From positions 1 through 11,364 of the forward strand of contig JAOUET010000042.1 in assembly GCA_029858605.1 (NCBI GenBank): DNA of 11,364 bases, in the 5' to 3' direction. Under the pieces are notes generated by a model, which worked only from the letters and a program-made list of their open reading frames with translations, made no database searches and was not told the origin of the DNA. How positions within the stretch are numbered: the first letter of the stretch is position 1; each line of letters starts with the position of its first letter. The translations under genes were made by a program, and so were the position numbers. This document shows positions 1 to 6,048 of the stretch, piece by piece. This DNA comes from Coriobacteriia bacterium (GTDB taxonomy: Bacteria > Actinomycetota > Coriobacteriia > Anaerosomatales > JAENZW01).

Positions 1-2
1 GA

Positions 3-872
3 ACCGTCCTCGACGAGATCGGCGATCCGATCCTGCACCTCTTGAGGAATTGCGTGGATCACGGCATCGAGTCGCCCAAGGAACGAGAAGCCGCGTGCAA
101 GTCTACTCGAGGCCTGGTGCGTTTGGACGCGACGCGCGATCGCGACCAGGTGCGCATCACAGTCTCCGACGACGGACACGGCATCGATGTCGAAAGCGTG
201 TGGAAGAAGGCGTGCGATCTTAGCCTTGCCAACGCAGAAAGCCGCGACACCTACTCTGAAAACGACATCTTGCTCTTCACTTGCGTCCCGGGCTTCTCAA
301 CCGCCGACAAGGCCACGAAAGTCTCAGGTCGCGGGGTCGGCATGGACGTCGTGAAGGGCAAGATCGAGCACCTCGGAGGCACGCTCCGAATCCAGTCGCG
401 GCCGGGTCTGGGAACAGAGGTCGTACTCACTCTGCCGCTCACGCTCGCTATCATCCAGGCGCTGATGCTAGGCGCACGAGGGCAGGTCTTCGCGATGCCT
501 CTTTCGTCCGTGGACGAGGTGATGGACCCGGACGATGTCGTTGTGGACACCGTCGACTCGGCTCCCGTGGTCGTGTTGCGTGAGGGCACCGTAGCGCCGG
601 TGTTCCCACTCGATGCAGTCCTCGGGCTCGATAGCGATCTGTACAGGAGTCCGACGTCGGGCGAGCATATCGTCCTCATCGACTCGGGAGGGGTCAAGCG
701 CGCCCTCCTCGCGGAGGAGCTGCTCGGCAGGAGAGAGATCGTGATCAAGCCGCTGTCTCGCATGTTCCGCAGGGTTCGAGGGCTGGGCGGTGCAACGGTT
801 CTGGGCGACGGCAGGGTGGCCTTGATACTCGACCCCCGAACCATCTTCCCGTCCCGAGAGGAGGTCGTGTGA
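3..872 (+). CDS. cheA: Chemotaxis histidine kinase CheA, C-terminal part (5' truncated by window edge)
   Basis: About 289 residues remain of a CheA kinase, which in the cytoplasm passes phosphate from receptor arrays to CheY. The frame is open to the window edge, so dimerisation and the phosphorylated His domain lie upstream. The HATPase domain is recognisable by its boxes in order: N box with LLRNCVDHGIESP (about nt 39-77), G1 box DDGHGI (nt 171-188), an F box with PGFSTAD (around nt 285-305) and G2 box GRGVGMDVV (nt 327-353). All key ATP-binding residues look intact. From about nt 440 the sequence becomes a CheW-like (P5) coupling domain that would bind receptors and CheW. The stop overlaps the cheC start by 4 bp (GTGA), indicating translational coupling. 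Family assignment is firm. Whether it serves flagella or pili cannot be read from this piece. Confidence 0.96.
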   Translation, partial: TVLDEIGDPILHLLRNCVDHGIESPKEREAACKSTRGLVRLDATRDRDQVRITVSDDGHGIDVESVWKKACDLSLANAESRDTYSENDILLFTCVPGFSTADKATKVSGRGVGMDVVKGKIEHLGGTLRIQSRPGLGTEVVLTLPLTLAIIQALMLGARGQVFAMPLSSVDEVMDPDDVVVDTVDSAPVVVLREGTVAPVFPLDAVLGLDSDLYRSPTSGEHIVLIDSGGVKRALLAEELLGRREIVIKPLSRMFRRVRGLGGATVLGDGRVALILDPRTIFPSREEVV

Positions 873-1480
873 GACTCGAGGATCTCACGGATCTGCAACT
901 CGACACTTTGCGCGAGTTGGGAAGCATAGGGTCAGGCCATGCCGCAACCGCGTTGTCTCAACTCATGGGGAAGCGGGTCGCCCTCAGGAACCCCGAGCTC
1001 AAGTTGATCCCGCTCGGAGACATCCCGGGCGTGTTCGGCGGTCCGGAGCAGCTCGTGGGAGCAGTGTACGTAAGACTGCTCGGCGATATCGAGGGGGGAA
1101 TGCTGTTCTTGGCTCCGCGCGCATCGCTTCTTGCACTGTTCGATCTACTGCACGCGAGGAACCCGGGTACGACCAAATCCTTCGGCCACGAGCAGGAGAG
1201 GCTGATTACGCACGTGGCGTCCGTTCTCGCTGCTTCCTATATTGCGGCCATCGCCAGGATGGCGGATCTGAACGTTCTGCCGTCGACGCCTTCCTTCGTT
1301 CTCGACATGGCCGGAGCGATTCTGGAGGTGGCGACAACGCAGGCGGGCATTAAGGCGCTCAGCGCAATGCTAATACGCACGGCGTTCTACCAGGAGACGA
1401 CGGACGTCGACGTCGCTCTGTTCTTCATGCCCGAGCAGGACAGTCTCGAGATTCTTCTAGGTCGCTTGGGGATGGTGTGA
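869..1480 (+). CDS. cheC: CheC-family protein with both phosphatase centres altered
   Basis: 203 aa, GTG start overlapping the cheA stop. CheC proteins dephosphorylate CheY-P and bind CheD. The fold is clear: an N-terminal block around LRELGSIGSGHAATALSQL (residues 14-32) and its pseudo-repeat around SVLAASYIAAIARM (118-131). The family active-site pattern is (D/S)-x3-E-x2-N-x22-P, present twice in classical CheC. Here the first copy reads D12, E16, S19, P42, so the Asn is Ser. The second reads R111, H115, S118, P141, so both Glu and Asn are lost while the spacing and Pro are kept. Established work on Thermotoga and Bacillus CheC shows these Glu/Asn pairs are catalytic, so low or no phosphatase activity is inferred. 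The protein may act mainly as a CheD-binding partner. It is coupled to cheD by another 4-bp overlap. Confidence 0.93.
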   Translation: MRLEDLTDLQLDTLRELGSIGSGHAATALSQLMGKRVALRNPELKLIPLGDIPGVFGGPEQLVGAVYVRLLGDIEGGMLFLAPRASLLALFDLLHARNPGTTKSFGHEQERLITHVASVLAASYIAAIARMADLNVLPSTPSFVLDMAGAILEVATTQAGIKALSAMLIRTAFYQETTDVDVALFFMPEQDSLEILLGRLGMV

Positions 1481-1998
1481 CGAGCGATTCCGACAAGCGG
1501 CTCCCCTCCGATTTCGCCGACGCGAATGTCATCAGCATCGGTGTAGGTGAGCTTGCCGTAGCCGCACTTCCAAACTACCTGATGACCCCCGCTTTGGGAT
1601 CGTGCGTAGGCGTTGCACTCTACGACTCGTTGCTCCAGCAGGGCGGGCTTGCACACATCATGCTTCCTTCGCCAACGGATTGTGCGCGAGCCGAGCGTCT
1701 CGAGCGGTTTGCCACCGTGGCCGTGCCGGCGTTGGCCCAGGCCATGACGGAGATCGGTTCCGCCCGACGCAGGCTCGTGGCCAAGATCGCAGGCGGGGCT
1801 GCGATGTTCCAAGCAGACGCCGCTCTCGCGACGATTGGTGATCGCAACGTCGCGGAGGTCAGAAAGCAGCTGAGGCTACTGAGAATCCCGATCGTTGCCG
1901 AAGATGTAGGCAATGGCCATGCACGCACGGTGGAGCTGCACCTGGACACCGGGTTGTTCATTGTGCGCAGCTACCTGTACGGTGTGAAGAGGTTGTAA
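1477..1998 (+). CDS. cheD: Chemoreceptor glutamine deamidase CheD
   Basis: 173 aa, GTG start overlapping the cheC stop by 4 bp. CheD deamidates specific Gln residues of methyl-accepting chemoreceptors in the cytoplasm and forms a complex with CheC. The catalytic triad is visible: T37 and C43 in the TPALGSCVGVALYD block and H60 in GGLAHIMLP. The Thr-6-Cys-17-His spacing equals that known for Thermotoga CheD. A second conserved block, KIAGGAAMF, follows near residues 101-109. Length is normal for the family (about 150-170 aa) with a slightly long N-terminus. An active deamidase is therefore likely, in contrast to its degenerate CheC neighbour. The next gene starts one base after this stop, so the operon continues. 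Confidence 0.95.
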   Translation: MTSDSDKRLPSDFADANVISIGVGELAVAALPNYLMTPALGSCVGVALYDSLLQQGGLAHIMLPSPTDCARAERLERFATVAVPALAQAMTEIGSARRRLVAKIAGGAAMFQADAALATIGDRNVAEVRKQLRLLRIPIVAEDVGNGHARTVELHLDTGLFIVRSYLYGVKRL

Positions 1999-1999
1999 C

Positions 2000-3523
2000 G
2001 TGGGCCCTGGTGGGACAGAGAGACTTGCGATGGGCAAGACGGAGATGGCCTCGCAGCAGTCGCGTGCGGGAGCCGACCGACTCACGATCGCCATCGTGGG
2101 CGGCAGTCTGCGCTCGGCTTCGATCCTGAGATTGCTCAGCGAGGTCGAGAACATAGATGTCGCAGCTGTGGCGTGCCAGAATGTCTCCGCGCCGGCCGTG
2201 CGTTTGGCCGAAGACCTCGGACTCTTCGTGACGCGAGATCTGAGCGAGGTCTACCAGATATCGGAGCTCGACCTCATCATCGACATGTCGGAGGATTCCG
2301 CGACGCACGCTGCCCTCGAGGCCCAGCGCCCCGACGGAGTCGAGATGATCGGCACGAACGGCTCGGAACTCGTGTGGGATCTCCTTGTGGCCAAGAAGCG
2401 TGGAGAAGAGCAGGAGAAACTATTCGTTGAGCTTCAGGTGGCCTACGACAAGATTCGCAGCCACGAGCGCAGGCTCCAGTCCAGCAAGGAGGCACTCGAG
2501 CGCGCCAACGAGGAGCTCGAAACCCGCCTAGCGGAGATCTTCTTCACCCACGAGTTCTTCAAGGCGCTCACGAGTTTCAGCACTGTGGATGACGTGTGCT
2601 CCCTGATCGTTGACGGGGCGAACGGCATTCTCGGGGCCGAGGTGTCGGTGGTCTACCTGTTCGATCAGGACACGTGGACATTCAGGCTCCGCGCTGCCCA
2701 GGGGCGCTCCGAGGAGGTCTTCGAGCCCGTCGTGCCGGTGACCGACACGGTCCTCGGTGCCGCTTTCCGCGACGGCGCGCTTCAAGAGCCGGACGTTCCG
2801 GCGGATGCACCTTCGGCAGCCTGGAACCGCCAAGGGGGCGACGTTCGCTCTCAGGCCGCGGTCCCACTTCGTACCGGCGACCACGTCATCGGCGTGATGG
2901 TCATCGCTTCGGCCCACTACCGGGAACTGACTCCTGCCGAAATGGAGCGGCTGCAGGTCATAGGCAACCAGTCGTCACTCTCGCTTCAAAACGCCCTGTT
3001 GCACGAGGAGCTGGAGCGTTTGTCGGTCACCGATCGACTCACCGAGCTCTACAATCACGGCTACTTCCATCAAAGGCTTGACGAAGAGGTCGGCCGAGCG
3101 AGCCGTTTCCGCCACGATCTTGCGTTGATCATGATCGACATCGACGGCTTCAAGGAGTTCAACGACACCTACGGGCATCCGCGGGGCGACAAAGTCCTGC
3201 AGATCGTCAGCAACGTCATCAAGGACAACTTGCGCGACATGGATATCGCGGCCCGCTACGGCGGTGAGGAGTTCGTGGTAGTGCTGCCCGAGACCGATGC
3301 AGAGGGCGCAAGGGCGGTTGCGGAGCGCATCCGCGAGGGTGTGGCTGCCTGCGAGTTCGTCGGGGGCGAGGGTGTCCCGCCAGTCCACAAGTCCGTATCG
3401 CTGGGTGTTGCATCGTTCCCTCGGCATGCGACGAGCCCGTCGCGACTGCTGGAGGCGGCGGATCGCGCGATGTACGCCGCCAAGCGGGAGGGAAAGAACA
3501 GGGTATCGCTGGCAAAACGGTGA
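2000..3523 (+). CDS. Diguanylate cyclase with Rossmann-like N-terminus, coiled coil, GAF and GGEEF domains
   Basis: 507 aa. The GTG at 2000 is chosen because AGAGG lies 7 nt upstream; ATG codons at 2030 and 2045 are alternatives. Residues about 28-133 look like a nucleotide-binding Rossmann unit: strand and glycine loop TIAIVGGSLRSASILRLL, then alternating strands (DVAAVAC, LDLIIDMSED, VEMIGTNGSEL), similar to N-termini of GFO/IDH/MocA-type dehydrogenases. A Glu/Arg-rich coiled coil follows (134-180), then a GAF domain (about 181-335). The GGDEF domain (340-505) has the metal-binding MIDIDGFKEFND block (D380), active site GGEEF (421-425) and an intact inhibitory RxxD site (R412-D415, five residues before GGEEF). 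It should make c-di-GMP with product inhibition. It lies one base after cheD, so co-expression is likely. The ligand of the N-terminal unit is unknown. Confidence 0.93.
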   Translation: MGPGGTERLAMGKTEMASQQSRAGADRLTIAIVGGSLRSASILRLLSEVENIDVAAVACQNVSAPAVRLAEDLGLFVTRDLSEVYQISELDLIIDMSEDSATHAALEAQRPDGVEMIGTNGSELVWDLLVAKKRGEEQEKLFVELQVAYDKIRSHERRLQSSKEALERANEELETRLAEIFFTHEFFKALTSFSTVDDVCSLIVDGANGILGAEVSVVYLFDQDTWTFRLRAAQGRSEEVFEPVVPVTDTVLGAAFRDGALQEPDVPADAPSAAWNRQGGDVRSQAAVPLRTGDHVIGVMVIASAHYRELTPAEMERLQVIGNQSSLSLQNALLHEELERLSVTDRLTELYNHGYFHQRLDEEVGRASRFRHDLALIMIDIDGFKEFNDTYGHPRGDKVLQIVSNVIKDNLRDMDIAARYGGEEFVVVLPETDAEGARAVAERIREGVAACEFVGGEGVPPVHKSVSLGVASFPRHATSPSRLLEAADRAMYAAKREGKNRVSLAKR

Positions 3524-3539
3524 GGGGGCTCGGGCTCGC

Positions 3540-3881
3540 ATGAGCTTGAAGCGCGCGCTTGAGTCGCTTCCTGCGGACCGCGAAACCAGCAGCACTGTCC
3601 GCGATATCCTCACGATGTTCCGTCGGCACCCCGACGCGTGGATGTCCTGTCGTCACGTGGCGAACATCGTGGACCGTTCCGTCGAGACTAGCCGAGGTAT
3701 TCTCGCGGTCTTGGCCGAGAGCGGCGTGCTAGACTTCGATTCTGCCGAGAGCAAGTATCGATACGAACAAGACACATTGCTCAATATAGAGATAGACCGG
3801 TTCGTCAGACGAGTCGACAGCCATGCTGGTGCTGTGCAGTCCAACGTGGAGCGCTTCCGTCAGCGATATGGATCGCGATGA
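3540..3881 (+). CDS. Small winged-helix DNA-binding-like protein
   Basis: 113 aa, ATG at 3540, 16 bp after the cyclase gene. The purine-rich GAGGGGG after the cyclase stop could serve as a ribosome-binding site, though the spacing is long (about 11-12 nt). The frame stays open upstream to 3297, but that part overlaps the GGDEF-coding sequence and is a shadow. Residues 18-75 look like a winged helix: helix STVRDILTMFRRHP, turn and recognition helix CRHVANIVDRSVETSRGILAVL, then a wing GVLDFDSAESKYRYEQ. The C-terminal third is a charged helix (DRFVRRVDSHAGAVQSNVER). No ligand site or transmembrane segment is visible. It is probably a transcriptional regulator or a structural DNA-binding protein; the target is unknown. 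The palindrome at 4844-4862 in the same cluster is one candidate, by inference only. Confidence 0.8.
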   Translation: MSLKRALESLPADRETSSTVRDILTMFRRHPDAWMSCRHVANIVDRSVETSRGILAVLAESGVLDFDSAESKYRYEQDTLLNIEIDRFVRRVDSHAGAVQSNVERFRQRYGSR

Positions 3882-3928
3882 CGCAGCGCGCGTGTCCGTG
3901 AGTGGGGCGCGCTGAGGGAGAAGATGAA

Positions 3929-4837
3929 GTGAAACCCATCCTGCCCGGTGGGCGTGGTCCCGATGTTGAGGACGTGCAGCGCAGGCTGCTGATTCTCGGA
4001 TACGATCTCGGCCCCACAGGCGTCGACGGCGTCTTCCTGGGCATGACGCGTGATGCGGTCGTCGCCTTCCAGTCGGCTCAGGGACTGTCCGAGGACGGCA
4101 TCGTTGGCGAAGAGACATGGTCGACGCTTGTCGATGAGACTTTTGTACTGGGCGATCGCATGCTCTACCTGCGGCTACCGTACTTCCATGGGCGCGACGT
4201 CCGCGTGCTGCAGTCCGGGCTAAACATACTTGGTTTCTCGTGCGGCGAGCCGGATGGGATATTCGGCCCGTTCTGCGAGAGGGCTGTGCGCGAGTTTCAA
4301 CGCAGTTGCGGTCACGCCGATGACGGCATCGTGGGTGCGGAGACGGCCCGTGCTCTCGAGGGTCTGCGGCACGTATGGGAGGGGAAGGATCCCCGCATGG
4401 CCTCGACGGCGACGGTCGCGCCTGCGCGGACGGTCGACGTCCTGAGACGTCACGAGGTGACGGTCGAAGGACGAGGCGACGCTGCCAAGGAGATAGCCCA
4501 GCGCTTCGTGAACCTTGCGCTGGCTACTTGTGAGGGCGCTCTGGTTGTTATGAGTGACGGCACCGATGCGACCGAGCCGGCGCTGCGCCTGAAGCTTGTC
4601 GAGCCCCCGGTGGAGACGCTGGAGGGCGTGCCGCTCGTCGCCCTCGGCGGCGACGACGCCTCGGCGCTCGCGGGTCGTCTCACTACTGCACGCTTCGCTC
4701 TACCGACGGACTGCCGAGACGTTCTGATCGACGTGGGTTTCGTCGAGAGGGCCGACGAGATCGGCTATCAGCGTCGGGCGATCAGACTGCTCGACGCGGT
4801 CTGTGGTGCTCTGGCCGCGGATGCTGTCGCGTGGTAA
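3929..4837 (+). CDS. Two-module peptidoglycan-binding protein with degenerate amidase-like C-terminus (CwlM-like)
   Basis: 302 aa from GTG 3929, chosen because GAGGGAG lies 8 nt upstream; a GTG at 3902 in frame is less well placed. Two PG_binding_1 modules are clear: residues 9-67 (DVEDVQRRLLILGYD, then DGIVGEETW) and 85-143 (DVRVLQSGLNILGF, DGIFGPFCERAVREFQ, DDGIVGAETA), joined by LGDRMLYLR. There is no signal peptide or membrane segment, so a cytoplasmic location is likely. The last 125 residues lack the zinc-binding HGG motif of Amidase_3, but VLIDVGFVERADEI (265-278) resembles its C-terminal Glu-containing motif and AAKEIAQRF (185-193) resembles its first helix. The order matches mycobacterial CwlM, a cytoplasmic regulator of MurA. 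The homology is from memory of family patterns, and the pseudo-amidase reading is inference. Confidence 0.82.
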   Translation: MKPILPGGRGPDVEDVQRRLLILGYDLGPTGVDGVFLGMTRDAVVAFQSAQGLSEDGIVGEETWSTLVDETFVLGDRMLYLRLPYFHGRDVRVLQSGLNILGFSCGEPDGIFGPFCERAVREFQRSCGHADDGIVGAETARALEGLRHVWEGKDPRMASTATVAPARTVDVLRRHEVTVEGRGDAAKEIAQRFVNLALATCEGALVVMSDGTDATEPALRLKLVEPPVETLEGVPLVALGGDDASALAGRLTTARFALPTDCRDVLIDVGFVERADEIGYQRRAIRLLDAVCGALAADAVAW

Positions 4838-4840
4838 GAT
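4835..4840 (+). promoter_or_regulatory. Possible -10 element before the NlpC/P60 gene
   Basis: TAAGAT, overlapping the stop of the preceding gene, matches the TATAAT consensus at four of six positions in an otherwise GC-rich stretch. No convincing -35 hexamer is seen 16-18 bp upstream. Transcription would start near 4846-4848, inside the palindrome that follows. That would exclude all start codons of the NlpC/P60 gene upstream of about 4848. Confidence 0.35.
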
Positions 4841-4843
4841 TTA

Positions 4844-4862
4844 TCGGTTGCACTGCAACCGA
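4844..4862. promoter_or_regulatory. Perfect 19-nt palindrome, candidate operator
   Basis: TCGGTTGCACTGCAACCGA has two perfect 9-bp arms around a single central C. It lies in the short gap between the CwlM-like gene and the NlpC/P60 gene, just after the possible -10 element and 5 bp before the strong ribosome-binding site. A hairpin with an ACT loop is possible, but no T-run follows, so a terminator is unlikely. The symmetry and position fit a dimeric repressor site or a leader hairpin. The regulator is not identified. Confidence 0.5.
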
Positions 4863-4867
4863 CTGCC

Positions 4868-4875
4868 AGGGGAGG
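4868..4875 (+). promoter_or_regulatory. Strong ribosome-binding site that points to a CTG start
   Basis: AGGGGAGG is the best Shine-Dalgarno match in the left block. Eight bases later, at 4884, lies CTG in frame with the NlpC/P60 protein. No ATG, GTG or TTG sits within the usual spacing. Translation from the CTG would give an ideal signal peptide directly. Confidence 0.5.
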
Positions 4876-4883
4876 TCATCGCT

Positions 4884-5936
4884 CTGACAGCCAGGCTTTC
4901 GACTACGATTGCGCTGTTCCTGGCGCTCATGCTCGCCCTTCTGGCGATCCCCGCACACGCTGCACCGTCCATCGGTGACAAGCGTGCTCAGGCGCGTGTC
5001 GTGAAATCGCAGATGGACGAACTCGATCGTCAGGTAGAGGTCGCATCAGAGGACTACAACGAGGCATCGATCAAGCACCAGAGACTCGTCTCGCAAGTTG
5101 CCGACATTCGCAAGGAACTCAAGAAGACGAAGAAGCGCATCGGTGAGCTCGAGGGTCATCTGAACACGCGCGCCGAGTCCATGTATCGCAGTGGACCACT
5201 GTCTTTGCTCGAGGTCCTTCTGGCCGCTCGTAGCTTCGAGGAGCTCGCGACGACGTGGGATCTTCTCAAGGACATGAACGAGAGCGATGCCGGCGCCATT
5301 GCCGAGCTCAAGATAGTCAGGGCTGAAGCAGAGAAGATCGAGAGCGACCTAGAGGCGCGCGAAGGAGAAGCGCGCCAGGTGCGCGAAGAGATGGCGGCGA
5401 AGAAGGCGAGCATCGAGGACAAACTCGGCGATCGCGAGCGGATGCTGTCGGGTCTCGAGTCCGAGATAGCCGATCTCGAGGAAGCCGAGCGCGCTCGTGC
5501 CGCTGCAGCCGCAAGGGCCGCGGCGCGGGCCGCAGCTGCGGCATCGTCCTCGTCGTCGAACGTGGAGAAGCAGTTTCCGCCGCCGACACGCGCACCACGA
5601 AGCGAAGTCGTCAACATTGCGATGCGCTACCTCGGTGCACCGTATCGCTGGGGCGCTTCAGGCCCCAACGCCTTCGATTGCAGCGGGTTCACCATGTTCG
5701 TCTACTCCCAGGTCGGCGTTTCTCTGCCGCATTCGTCGCGTGCCCAGCTCGGTTGCGGAGAGAGAGTCAGTCGCTCAGATTTGCAGCCTGGCGATCTGGT
5801 GTTCTTCGGCTCGCCCATTCATCACGTCGGCATTTACGTCGGCGGCGGCAACTACATCCACGCGCCGCATACCGGCGCAGTGGTTCGCATCGATCCCCTG
5901 AGCCGCGGCGACTACTCCGGCGCCTGCAGGCCATAG
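4884..5936 (+). CDS. Secreted coiled-coil NlpC/P60 peptidoglycan hydrolase
   Basis: 350 aa if begun at CTG 4884. Starts at GTG 4803, ATG 4821 or TTG 4848 would add 12-27 residues before the signal peptide, and the first two overlap the preceding gene. The signal peptide is residues 1-26 (hydrophobic core IALFLALMLALLAI, cleavage near AHA-AP). A long coiled coil (about 36-200) precedes an Ala-rich then Ser-rich linker (205-225). The NlpC/P60 domain (240-345) has catalytic C266 in AFDCSGF, H314 in HHVGIYVG and polar H326 in YIHAP. These enzymes cut D-Glu/diaminopimelate-type bonds in peptidoglycan stems, and the coiled-coil plus NlpC/P60 layout resembles actinobacterial RipA/RipC-type division hydrolases, whose coiled coil is often controlled by FtsEX-like partners. 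Exact substrate and partner are not shown here. Confidence 0.92.
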   Translation: MTARLSTTIALFLALMLALLAIPAHAAPSIGDKRAQARVVKSQMDELDRQVEVASEDYNEASIKHQRLVSQVADIRKELKKTKKRIGELEGHLNTRAESMYRSGPLSLLEVLLAARSFEELATTWDLLKDMNESDAGAIAELKIVRAEAEKIESDLEAREGEARQVREEMAAKKASIEDKLGDRERMLSGLESEIADLEEAERARAAAAARAAARAAAAASSSSSNVEKQFPPPTRAPRSEVVNIAMRYLGAPYRWGASGPNAFDCSGFTMFVYSQVGVSLPHSSRAQLGCGERVSRSDLQPGDLVFFGSPIHHVGIYVGGGNYIHAPHTGAVVRIDPLSRGDYSGACRP

Positions 5937-6048
5937 GGTCTCAAGCCCACCAGGGCGTTGTGCCGATGTCTATTGTGTGACGGTCGCTGCGCGGCTGTGC
6001 GGTATTCTGATACCTGCTGGCGCTTTCGCGTGTGTGGACGGTGGCTTG

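Noticed and set aside
251..898. 215-codon open frame on the minus strand opposite cheA
   Set aside because: Ser/Thr/Arg-rich antisense shadow of the ATPase and CheW-like domains.
3297..3539. N-terminal extension of the winged-helix gene in the cyclase region
   Set aside because: It lies out of frame within the GGDEF-coding sequence, is Arg-rich and lacks fold signals; ATG 3540 fits better.
5496..5560. Short GC-rich repeats encoding the Ala/Ser stretch in the NlpC/P60 protein
   Set aside because: Best explained as an ordinary flexible linker between coiled coil and catalytic domain; no exact repeat unit.
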